Shown piece after piece: positions 57,169-64,000 of a stretch of DNA of 64,000 bases. The notes under the pieces were generated by a model. It worked only from the letters and a program-made list of their open reading frames with translations. It was not told where the DNA came from and searched no databases. Made by a program: the position numbers and the translations under genes. The number at the start of each line of letters is the position of its first letter. The first letter of the stretch is position 1. Origin of the DNA: Lachnospiraceae bacterium (GTDB lineage: Bacteria; Bacillota; Clostridia; Lachnospirales; Lachnospiraceae); NCBI GenBank assembly GCA_910575475.1, contig CAJTGD010000023.1, forward strand, positions 34,604 through 98,603. The letters run 5' to 3'.

Positions 57169-57870
57169 TCAGAGTTTTTCTTCTTTTTCTCTTAAAATCT
57201 TTACGACATGTATCGTCTTATCATCTGCCGTAAATTTCACTTCCATGTCCGCATACCGCATCCCGTACAACCTTTCCGGATCCTGCTGATACGAGGGCCT
57301 TGGATCCTGTGCCAGAAGCTGGCAGATGATACGGCGCTCTTCCTCCGCCACATCTGCTCTCCATTCCATTGGAAAATCCACTTCCAGCTCATACTCCTTA
57401 ACCCCGTCCGCAAAGCCTCCCTCTGCCTCCGGATGACTGTCCGCATAAGGCAGATACGGCTTGATATCCAGGATCGGAGTCCCATTCAGCAGATCCGCCC
57501 CCAGCACATGCAGCACCGGCCCCTCCGGGGTATCCAGCTCCACCTTTTCCAGCCGGACACAGGAGAGACCGATGGGATTGGGCCGGAAAGGAGATCGGGT
57601 GGCAAATACTCCCTTGCGGAGATTCCCGCCCAGACGCGGCGGCCGTACTGTCGGCGACCACGGTCTGCCCGCACTTTCCGAAAACACCCATAAAAGCCAG
57701 ATATGCGAATAGTCCTCCAGTCCTCGGAAGGCTTCCGCCGCACGGTATTCCGGCTCAAATATGATCTTTGCCCTTGTATCCGCCAGCCCTCCCTGCCGCG
57801 GGATCCCGAACTTTTCCGGGAAACTGCCGCAGATATGCGCGATCGGATTCATTGTAACAATATTCCCCAT
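57169..57870 (-). CDS. trmO: tRNA m6t6A37 methyltransferase TrmO (TsaA family)
   Basis: This 233-residue protein of the TsaA/UPF0066 family methylates N6 of t6A at position 37 of threonine tRNAs in characterised members. Family segments are PIAHICGSFPEKFGIPRQ, GLEDYSHIWLLWVF, and KGVFATRSPFRPNPIGLS, followed by a C-terminal domain with LLAQDPRP. The ATG at 57870 follows GGAGGGGAG. It is not obviously linked to its neighbours. Confidence 0.92.
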   Translation of the reverse strand: MGNIVTMNPIAHICGSFPEKFGIPRQGGLADTRAKIIFEPEYRAAEAFRGLEDYSHIWLLWVFSESAGRPWSPTVRPPRLGGNLRKGVFATRSPFRPNPIGLSCVRLEKVELDTPEGPVLHVLGADLLNGTPILDIKPYLPYADSHPEAEGGFADGVKEYELEVDFPMEWRADVAEEERRIICQLLAQDPRPSYQQDPERLYGMRYADMEVKFTADDKTIHVVKILREKEEKL

Positions 57871-57955
57871 TGGTTTCTCCCCTCCATTCCTCATAGCCCT
57901 AATGCACATTCACTGATTTTTCCGTGGGCAAAATACCAAAAACGCTACCTTTTGT

Positions 57956-58341
57956 CTATCTGTAAAATACAATATAACCAGCTTCTGTGGGATGGTCTGC
58001 AATGAAACCATCCCGTTCCTTTAACACCTGAAATGCGATCAGCAGATCAGCTCCGGCAGAGATAAAATTGACCATCATAGTCAAGAATGACACCGTACCG
58101 GGATATATAAAAATAAAAAGCACACTGCCGCCCCCCAATACGGTAAAAGGTGCAAGAACGCCAGCCAGATAGGCTCTTTTTTTCAATACTGCTTTACAGG
58201 CACAGCTCGGCATCAACGCATGAATGTTAAACCGAATGACATTCCAGCCTTTCCAGACGTGATCGTAACGTCTTTTTCTTGATAGCCTTTTTCATGTAAA
58301 TCGGCTTTCATCCTTTCAAAATCTTCACTGTGATGATCCAT
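57956..58341 (-). pseudogene. DUF3267 (putative zincin) gene with internal deletion
   Basis: Two fragments in different frames remain. The 5' part, from an ATG at 58341 behind AAGGA, encodes 42 residues (MDHHSEDFERMKADLHEKGY...) and stops at 58213. The 3' part (57956-58212) encodes a DUF3267 C terminus with two membrane helices, an SAGADLLIAFQVL segment and the closing DHPTEAGYIV. The central part, including any HExxH zinc motif, is missing, which points to a deletion with frame loss. It follows the small membrane protein gene by 14 bases. Confidence 0.7.
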
Positions 58342-58355
58342 CAGTGCATCCTTCT

Positions 58356-58628
58356 CTATAAGAAGAGCTGTGCAATAATGATCACAAACCAGACAACCAG
58401 CAAAAGACCATTGAGACGTGCCAGCAGACGAAGGACTCTGTTTTCCGGCAGCTCGCCTCCGAAGATGGGGTTTCCGGAATACAGACAGCTTGCAGCTATG
58501 ATCAGACCGGAATAATTAGAAGCAATATTCGTATTTCCTCTGTAAATAGAAAGAAAATATCCCATAAAGGCAAGGAAAAGAGCCGTCAGCATTACCACGT
58601 GGTTGGATAAGATTGATTTTGTTTTCAT
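58356..58628 (-). CDS. Small membrane protein of unknown function
   Basis: This 90-residue protein has about three hydrophobic segments (VVMLTALFLAFMGYFLSIY, a middle stretch, and NGLLLVVWFVIIIAQLFL). It belongs to no family I can name. It has a good ribosome site (CAGGAGG) and a promoter with direct repeats typical of LytTR-regulator sites. It lies just upstream of the decayed DUF3267 gene and just downstream of an AgrA-like regulator gene. Confidence 0.7.
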   Translation of the reverse strand: MKTKSILSNHVVMLTALFLAFMGYFLSIYRGNTNIASNYSGLIIAASCLYSGNPIFGGELPENRVLRLLARLNGLLLVVWFVIIIAQLFL

Positions 58629-58667
58629 AGTGAATACCTCCTGTTGTTGTTTTGTTATCTTGAAATC

Positions 58668-58697
58668 ACTATAACAGACAGAAGGTCCATTTGTTCA
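58668..58697 (-). promoter_or_regulatory. Predicted promoter of the small membrane protein
   Basis: TGAACA (58697-58692), 18-base spacer, TATAGT (58673-58668). The weak -35 box suits an activated promoter. Confidence 0.55.
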
Positions 58698-58720
58698 TTT
58701 TTTACGCGAATTGTCCGTTT
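58691..58720. promoter_or_regulatory. Direct repeats resembling a LytTR-regulator site
   Basis: TTGTTCATTT (58691-58700) and TTGTCCGTTT (58711-58720) match at 8 of 10 bases and start exactly 20 bases apart, two helical turns. LytTR regulators bind such paired direct repeats. One repeat overlaps the -35 box of the promoter. Confidence 0.5.
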
Positions 58721-58776
58721 GGCTTCATGAACGGTGGTTGGTCAGGGTGCAGCATGTAGCTTAAGCGGTCACATTC

Positions 58777-59523
58777 CTATTTTGCGTCCTGTTTTCTCTG
58801 TGCATTATACTCTGTTTTGGCTCTTCTGGACAGGGGGCATTCTTCTCCATTGTCCAGAATGACCGCCTGACGTTTCAGATCCACAGTCCGGATCCGGCTG
58901 CGGTTTACCAGAAACCCTCTGTGGCACCGCCAGAAATCCTCACCCATTTCTTCTGCAAAATGCTCCAGGCTGTTGTTAAATTCCAGCAGTTCATCGTCCA
59001 GATGCAGGCAGAGTGTGTGCTTAAATCCCAGCGCCTCGAAGTAAAGGATCGTGTCTACCGGGATGTGCCGGATGGTATCAAACAGCCGGATCGTACAGTA
59101 TCTGCCATGCTTGGGCTGTTCACTGGCAAGCCGCTGCTGTACGCTTTCCAGGCATTCTCTTACCCGGACGGCCATTGCGCTGTCATCACCTTTTACGATA
59201 TAATCCAGAGCTTCCAGCCGCAGACGGAAGGTTTCAAAAGCCAGATCATGATGCGCCGTGATAAATACAATAAACCCCCGCGGATCGTGAAGCCTCAGCT
59301 TCTGCGCCAGCTCCAGCCCGCTCATCCTGCCCGGAAAATCAATGTCAAGGAAGTATACCGCCGGTATGGTATCCCCTGTCTGCAGTTCCAATAATTTTTC
59401 CGGTGTATCTGCTATGCGGACAGGTCCCATATCCCCGTTCAATATGGTGATCTGGTTCGAAATGATGTGTTCCAGCCGGTCGGCCACCGGTTTTTCGTCA
59501 TCACATATGTATATCGGTATCAT
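58777..59523 (-). CDS. AgrA-like LytTR response regulator
   Basis: This 248-residue regulator has a receiver domain with the acidic pocket Asp8-Asp9 and phospho-acceptor Asp60 (FLDIDFPG). Its C-terminal LytTR DNA-binding domain (about 145-245) contains YFEALGFKHTLCLH and WRCHRGFLVNRSRI. The ATG at 59523 follows AGGAGGAG. It is paired with the AgrC-like kinase upstream, separated by a 124-base gap with a palindromic repeat. A likely target is the small membrane protein gene downstream. Confidence 0.92.
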   Translation of the reverse strand: MIPIYICDDEKPVADRLEHIISNQITILNGDMGPVRIADTPEKLLELQTGDTIPAVYFLDIDFPGRMSGLELAQKLRLHDPRGFIVFITAHHDLAFETFRLRLEALDYIVKGDDSAMAVRVRECLESVQQRLASEQPKHGRYCTIRLFDTIRHIPVDTILYFEALGFKHTLCLHLDDELLEFNNSLEHFAEEMGEDFWRCHRGFLVNRSRIRTVDLKRQAVILDNGEECPLSRRAKTEYNAQRKQDAK

Positions 59524-59561
59524 TTGTCTCCTCCTGCGCACATCTGTAAAGCATATTTTTA

Positions 59562-59606
59562 ATACCATTGTATGCAGAAAGGCTGCCGGCGGCAGGCTTT
59601 CTGTAT
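59562..59606. repeat. 45-base palindromic repeat, copy 3 (inverted)
   Basis: Its reverse complement matches 1-45 except at three positions, two of them in the hairpin loop. The stem mismatches are conserved. It sits between the AgrC-like and AgrA-like genes. Confidence 0.85.
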
Positions 59607-59647
59607 GCGGGCAATTCCCGTATCGTTTTTTCATACGATCCTTTGCA

Positions 59648-61021
59648 CTACGCCGCCGGAAGCCTCAGCTCCTGCACAAAATAACCGTCCTTTAAGTAGG
59701 TTCTCGCAACACAGCCCTTACATCTGGACACGATCCGCCGATAGCTTGTAAGCCCTGTCCCCCGGCCTTTTCCCTTTGTAGTATAGCCCTTCCGGGAGAG
59801 CGCGGACAGCTCCGGCGCCTGATCATAATTATTTGCAACTGCGATATACAGTTCTTTTTCTTCCTGAAGCAGAACGATCCGCACCGTTCCGGCCGTTTGA
59901 GGCGCAGCCTCCATTGCGTTGTCGATCAGGATTCCCAGGCTCCGGAGCAGATCCTCCGTTTCCATCACGACCTTGCTGTCCACCGGATAGAGCACCTCAA
60001 GCGCGGAATGGATCTCTCTTTTCCGCATATCCGCCAGCTTTGCGGTCAAAAGGCTGCGCAGAGGATAGAGCGTGATATGATTCAGCCCGTCCATCTGCTG
60101 GATCTCCTGCCCCAGCTTTTCATCGAAATAGCTGCTGGTCTTTCTCATAAACTCCTGAATCCCCGCAAGATCACCTTCCTGCGCCTGCAGGGTCAGACCG
60201 GAAAACAGATTCGTAAAATCATGACGGAAAGCGCGTATCTCCTGCTGCAGCTCCTCCAGGAGCTCCATATGTGCCTGATTCTGTGCGATCGTTTCCTCCT
60301 GCGCCCGGATCTTATCCTGTCCCGCGGCATACATGGCCAGGAACTGCACCCAGAACAGGGCGACTACAATGAGCGCAAAAAAGAATATGCTATAACCCAC
60401 GCCCGGCGCAGTATCCGGATACAGCCAGTCCAATACCTGCCAGACACACATCAGCAGGAAGCTGAAAAGAAGCGTTCCCGCCGCCCATGATCTTCTGGAA
60501 AACAAATGTGAAAAATACCGGTAGAAGCTGCTTTTTCTCAGTATCCATACAACAACCGCGGCGATCGGCAGCACTGCCAGGTACGGAATAAAAATCGTAA
60601 TAAACGTATACAGATACATTCCTCCGAATGTCGGGCTGTAATAAGCTGCCGCTTCCTGCAGCACAGAATTTGCCGTATAGGCAATAAAATCTCCCAGAAA
60701 CGCGGCGGCCAGCCCCTGCCAGAAATCCGTCCCCAAAAAACGGCGCAATACAAGCGCCAGCACGATCGAATGCAGCAGATTCCCAATCGTGCCGTTGATA
60801 AAATTGAACACTTTTTCATACTCGTATGCGTCAGCCAGCGCATAAGCACCGACTATGCCTGCGAGAATCAAAGCATTTCCCAGCAGATAATAAATGGTAT
60901 AGATCAGACAGGGAAGTATTTTCATCTTTTTCCCTAAAATCCCGGATGCCAGAGCATACAGCCCCACCCCGAAGCAGACAAGTGAGAAACCCACTGAAAA
61001 CAACCGAAACGAAAGCGGCAT
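59648..61021 (-). CDS. AgrC-like sensor histidine kinase (HPK10 type)
   Basis: This 457-residue kinase has about six N-terminal membrane helices (residues 5-230), a coiled dimerisation segment, the phospho-acceptor His267 in the FRHDFTN motif typical of AgrC-type kinases, and a GHKL ATPase domain with IDNAMEAA and GRGTGL motifs. AgrC proteins sense peptides. No agrB or agrD gene is visible in the window, so the signal is unknown. The ATG at 61021 follows AGGAGG. Confidence 0.92.
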   Translation of the reverse strand: MPLSFRLFSVGFSLVCFGVGLYALASGILGKKMKILPCLIYTIYYLLGNALILAGIVGAYALADAYEYEKVFNFINGTIGNLLHSIVLALVLRRFLGTDFWQGLAAAFLGDFIAYTANSVLQEAAAYYSPTFGGMYLYTFITIFIPYLAVLPIAAVVVWILRKSSFYRYFSHLFSRRSWAAGTLLFSFLLMCVWQVLDWLYPDTAPGVGYSIFFFALIVVALFWVQFLAMYAAGQDKIRAQEETIAQNQAHMELLEELQQEIRAFRHDFTNLFSGLTLQAQEGDLAGIQEFMRKTSSYFDEKLGQEIQQMDGLNHITLYPLRSLLTAKLADMRKREIHSALEVLYPVDSKVVMETEDLLRSLGILIDNAMEAAPQTAGTVRIVLLQEEKELYIAVANNYDQAPELSALSRKGYTTKGKGRGTGLTSYRRIVSRCKGCVARTYLKDGYFVQELRLPAA

Positions 61022-61057
61022 AACCAAATCCTCCTGCTTGTATAATCTCCGTACATC

Positions 61058-61086
61058 ATTATATATGATACTTTCAGACGGTGCAA
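61058..61086 (-). promoter_or_regulatory. Predicted promoter of the AgrC/AgrA-like pair
   Basis: TTGCAC (61086-61081), 17-base spacer, perfect TATAAT (61063-61058). Confidence 0.7.
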
Positions 61087-61199
61087 CACTGAAAAAATCT
61101 GTCCCTTTTATCCTGCTTTATGTGAGAACCAACATTATGCATATTTCCTCTTTCCGTATTGTTTCCTGTTCATTGCCGTATTTGTTCCTCAATCTGGAA

Positions 61200-63227
61200 T
61201 TAATGGCTTTTTGGTAAAGCGATTTCCTCACTACTTTCTTTTGATAATACATAAATATTGCCTGTATCACAGGTAACAGACATTGCAGGTATATGACTGA
61301 TCAATTCCTTGTTATTCCCGTCCTTGCCGCAGGAATACAGACATCCGCCGTCCGTCCTGGAAATATAATAGATTGACTGCTCATCCATGCAGAAATCATA
61401 TGCAACTATATTTTCATAAGTGTAAGTTTCATTACTGGAAACGTCATATCTTGTTAAAACCCCCTGTTCATTTTTGTAAAAGATGCTTTCCCCATCGAAT
61501 GAAATATTTCCGTTTACAGGAATATCGAGCTTTACAGTTTTTCTGGTATACCGGTTTACTTTTGTTATGCCATCATTGCCAATGAAAAACAGGTTATCGT
61601 CATTCAGGAAAAAAGCCTGGTGAAAATCCAGAAACTTCCATTTATCCCCCATTTCATAGTCAATGCCCAAAAGAGAACGCCCGGAATTAGTCATCTGCTC
61701 AAAGATTGTTTTTTCCTCAAAGGTATTCAGATTCAACTCTACAACCGACACTATCGTTACATTGCTGTTATAGTTTCCCACCCGGTTGATATAGCTTTCC
61801 ATAACCGATGTGGTGTAATACAGATATGGCGGACACACATAAAGCGCACGTATTTCTTCTTCATCAGAAAATACCCCAAACATAGGGGAACGTGCTAAAG
61901 GATATGATTCCCCCGTGGAAGTATTTTTTAGAGAATAATCAAAATTCCCTGCATCCTGTATAATTTCATATCCCATACAGTCATACCCAAAGGGCACGCT
62001 GTAGCCTGCCGATGAATTATAGACAACGCTTCCCGTTTTTCCACGGCCTGAACATCCCGTCACTGCCAATGCCAGGCCAAACATGACAACGAAAGCCGCC
62101 CCACGCTTCTTTTGCCCTGATCTCATCAGCCATCTGTTAGAATTACGCCGTAAAATCCAGACAACGGCCAAAGTACACAAAAGCACGGATACAGAGAGCA
62201 ATGTCAAAAGCGTAACCGTGCCAACCTCCGCAAAAATAATTTTCTCATCACCCGTCAGGGCATCGCTCATAACAATATCCCCTGCAAAAAAGTCTGTTCC
62301 AAGCAGAAACGGCAGCGGCAGAGGCAGACGGTAAATGCTGGTTTTCGATAAGCCTATATAGGGAATAATCACGGACACCGCGCCTGTAAGCAGGGTGACC
62401 GCATACTTTTTTGCCAAAACGGAAATGAACATCAGGAGTATCGTAAGAAACACACCGCCAAACATCCGGAGCAACCCTATAGATACATATCCCTCCAACA
62501 GCGACATACCCTTGCTGCTGTCTGCAAAGTAACGAATGCTCTGAATCGGATAATCCCCATCCGGCAGTCCGTATTTGAACCTGTAAAATCCGTATTCAAT
62601 AAGCGAAATGCAAAGCGACAGGAAAAGGACAACCGCAATCATAATGAGCAGCTTATACAGAGCGCTTTTTCGCCCCTCCCTTGCAGTCAGGATCAGGGTG
62701 TCCATCTGGCAGCTGTACTCAGAACAAAAAACAGGCGTAACAATCAGCAAAATGCCAAGGAAGAGAATGAAATTAAGCGTACCTTTGCCAAGAAGCCCCA
62801 TCCATCCGTTTGTCTGGAGAAAACAGCGGTTCCCCACATTTTCGCAGATATAGAGATATTGCTGATAGATAACCTCAAATCCATTTTGACGCTCCAGAAC
62901 CTTCTCTATTTCCCGGCTCTCTTTTTTATATTCACTTTCACTGATCTTCCCGTCATAGTAGTTCTCCAAAAGGCTGTTCTGCCTCTCCTTCGCTTTTGCA
63001 ATCCTCTCCGCCTCCTGCTCCAGATAAAGGGAAGATTCCTCGGCGCAGTATCCGTTTACCTTTTCCAGATACCATTCATATTCATTTTTATACCGCTCCA
63101 TCGCTATGTCTACAGGATTGTCGGATAAGGCGAGCCAGACCGTGCCAAAGAGCAGGACAAGGGCCATATAGAACAACCCCCTTTGCCAGAGCATAATCTT
63201 TTTTACTTCGTACATAAATCCAGACAT
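61200..63227 (-). CDS. ABC-2-type permease fused to a lipoprotein-like extracellular domain
   Basis: This 675-residue protein in one frame has two parts. Residues 1-385 form an ABC-2-type permease: a first helix, a large charged extracellular coiled segment (about 35-130), then helices including TPVFCSEYSCQMDTLILTAREG. At about 385-405 there is a signal-like element, GQKKRGAAFVVMFGLALAVTGC, ending in a lipobox (VTGC). The remaining 270 residues resemble a beta-propeller (FIGNDGITKVNRYTRKT, IYYISRTDGGCLYS). The start follows AAAGGAGG and overlaps the next permease gene by 25 bases. The ATPase partner is not in the window. Confidence 0.75.
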   Translation of the reverse strand: MSGFMYEVKKIMLWQRGLFYMALVLLFGTVWLALSDNPVDIAMERYKNEYEWYLEKVNGYCAEESSLYLEQEAERIAKAKERQNSLLENYYDGKISESEYKKESREIEKVLERQNGFEVIYQQYLYICENVGNRCFLQTNGWMGLLGKGTLNFILFLGILLIVTPVFCSEYSCQMDTLILTAREGRKSALYKLLIMIAVVLFLSLCISLIEYGFYRFKYGLPDGDYPIQSIRYFADSSKGMSLLEGYVSIGLLRMFGGVFLTILLMFISVLAKKYAVTLLTGAVSVIIPYIGLSKTSIYRLPLPLPFLLGTDFFAGDIVMSDALTGDEKIIFAEVGTVTLLTLLSVSVLLCTLAVVWILRRNSNRWLMRSGQKKRGAAFVVMFGLALAVTGCSGRGKTGSVVYNSSAGYSVPFGYDCMGYEIIQDAGNFDYSLKNTSTGESYPLARSPMFGVFSDEEEIRALYVCPPYLYYTTSVMESYINRVGNYNSNVTIVSVVELNLNTFEEKTIFEQMTNSGRSLLGIDYEMGDKWKFLDFHQAFFLNDDNLFFIGNDGITKVNRYTRKTVKLDIPVNGNISFDGESIFYKNEQGVLTRYDVSSNETYTYENIVAYDFCMDEQSIYYISRTDGGCLYSCGKDGNNKELISHIPAMSVTCDTGNIYVLSKESSEEIALPKSH

Positions 63228-63870
63228 TTTATCCTCCTTTCCCGGCAATAAGAGTTCCTTTTAGAAAGCATCATCATTGCCGTTATGGAAACCACCCCTA
63301 CGGTTATGGCAAAAATAATTGCTGCCTGGAAACTCTGTACCGGATATCCTGCAAAACCAATAAACTCGGTCTTGCCAAATAGTATGCGGTTAGCAAGCAG
63401 CGAATACGGGTTTATGATTTTGAGCCAGGTATTACTGAAACAGCTCTGTGACGCGCCTGTAATAATGAAACACAGAGCTGCTCCGAAATCAGCGACAAAC
63501 GGAACAAGGGCATTACGCCCAAACATGGAAATCAATAGAAACACCATGCTCATTGTCCATACGCCGACTGCCCTTATCACTGCAGACAGAATCGCATATT
63601 GCCATAAATTACAGTTTACCGCAGCCGTGCTGAAATTGCTGACAGCATACAGCGGAAGATTTCCTCCTTCCGCCGTTCCGAAGAAATACACAAAGCCAAT
63701 ATAATCCACAACAGAAAACCATATGGCCACACTGATCACAAACAAAGAAGCCGCGGTAATTTTAGCAAATGTGGTCTTTTTACCGCCGCCCGGATTTGTC
63801 AGCAGCAGCATATCCATCTGTGTTTCCTTTTCGCAGACAAAGGTGCTGACAACCCCGTACAGACACAGAA
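63203..63870 (-). pseudogene. 5'-truncated ABC-2-type permease
   Basis: The coding segment matches the C-terminal two-thirds of a permease paralogous to the fused protein downstream (VCEKETQMDMLLLTNPGGG against CSEYSCQMDTLILTAREG). The roughly 150 N-terminal residues that should precede it are missing. The open frame continues to 63937, but through hairpins that look like an insertion-sequence end, so the product as encoded is chimeric. The missing part may lie beyond the window. Confidence 0.65.
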
Positions 63871-64000
63871 CTGAACCACTACCGGCTAAAGCCGGTAGGT
63901 TCGGTTTGCTGCTGAAGCAGCCTAAAGTTGTCGCCACTTTACTTATTTCCCTTTTTACTTAACTTATCTCAAAGTTGTCCGTTTTTGTTTTCTCTTGTAA
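63871..64000. mobile_element. Probable terminus of an IS200/IS605-type element
   Basis: A hairpin at 63873-63902 has inner arms TACCGGC/GCCGGTA around TAAA, and outer arms GAACC/GGTTC with a 2-base bulge. A second perfect hairpin at 63908-63921 is GCTGCT-GA-AGCAGC. Hairpins of this kind mark IS200/IS605/TnpB element ends and their guide RNAs. Two AAAGTTGTC copies (63924 and 63971) follow, 47 bases apart. No transposase or tnpB frame is visible before the window ends, so the type and extent are not proven. Confidence 0.5.

Noticed and set aside
58691..58720. Spaced direct repeats as a CRISPR remnant
   Set aside because: There are only two 10-base units with a 10-base gap; this fits a regulator site and not a repeat-spacer array.
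59648..61199. Quorum-sensing peptide genes (agrB/agrD) near the AgrC-like kinase
   Set aside because: The flanking gaps contain no short precursor-like frame and no AgrB-like protein; the signal source must be elsewhere if it exists.

Overview
The window looks like a chromosomal segment of a spore-forming Firmicute of the Lachnospiraceae type. The evidence is a SCIFF six-cysteine peptide with its radical-SAM maturase, a SecD-SecF fusion, a YqzL-like peptide between era and recO, SpoVT, a eukaryote-type glycyl-tRNA synthetase, and DUF5662/DUF5685 proteins, all in roughly balanced-GC DNA. No rRNA, tRNA or CRISPR array was recognised. Almost every gene up to 44.8 kb lies on the minus strand.

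Layout. 0-2 kb: an OmpR-type two-component pair. 2-12.6 kb: hemZ, a glyoxalase-II-like hydrolase, rsh (ppGpp), recJ, secDF and the SCIFF cassette. 12.6-22.2 kb: two tandem M18 aminopeptidases, glyQS, recO, a yqzL-like gene, era and a large M16C metalloprotease. 22.3-32.9 kb: dedA, a dihydrouridine synthase, a plus-strand lipoprotein, a Cys-tailed J-domain protein, a MATE exporter with DUF5685, glpK, lepB, DUF5662, and a GlgX-like protein that has lost its catalytic residues. 32.9-42 kb: an orphan sugar-binding lipoprotein, a UvrD-type helicase, gltX, a BspA-like surface protein, purB and purF. 42-44.7 kb: an amino-acid ABC importer whose binding-protein gene is separated from the permease by a terminator and a row of hairpins. 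44.9-49.2 kb: spoVT, a TIGR04086 protein, an hsmA-like gene preceded by a truncated peptide deformylase, then pduL, yqeY and an AEC carrier.

49.3-57 kb is the most distinctive accessory region. A four-gene minus-strand operon (carbamoyltransferase, YjiH-like protein, APC permease, ADI/DDAH-superfamily hydrolase) is divergent from a PucR-type regulator, with a carbamate kinase on the far side. Together these could hydrolyse a guanidino compound to a ureido compound, phosphorolyse that to carbamoyl phosphate, and make ATP. The carbamoyltransferase departs from ornithine enzymes at substrate-side motifs, so the substrate may not be arginine. A 16-base dyad occurs twice before the operon and once before the kinase gene, and is a candidate operator.

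57-64 kb: trmO, a decayed DUF3267 gene, a small membrane protein behind direct repeats typical of LytTR sites, an AgrC/AgrA-like pair, and two ABC-2 permeases. One permease is fused to a lipoprotein-like domain. The other is cut at its 5' end by what looks like an IS200/IS605-type terminus. A 45-base palindromic element occurs three times (1, 43521 and 59562).
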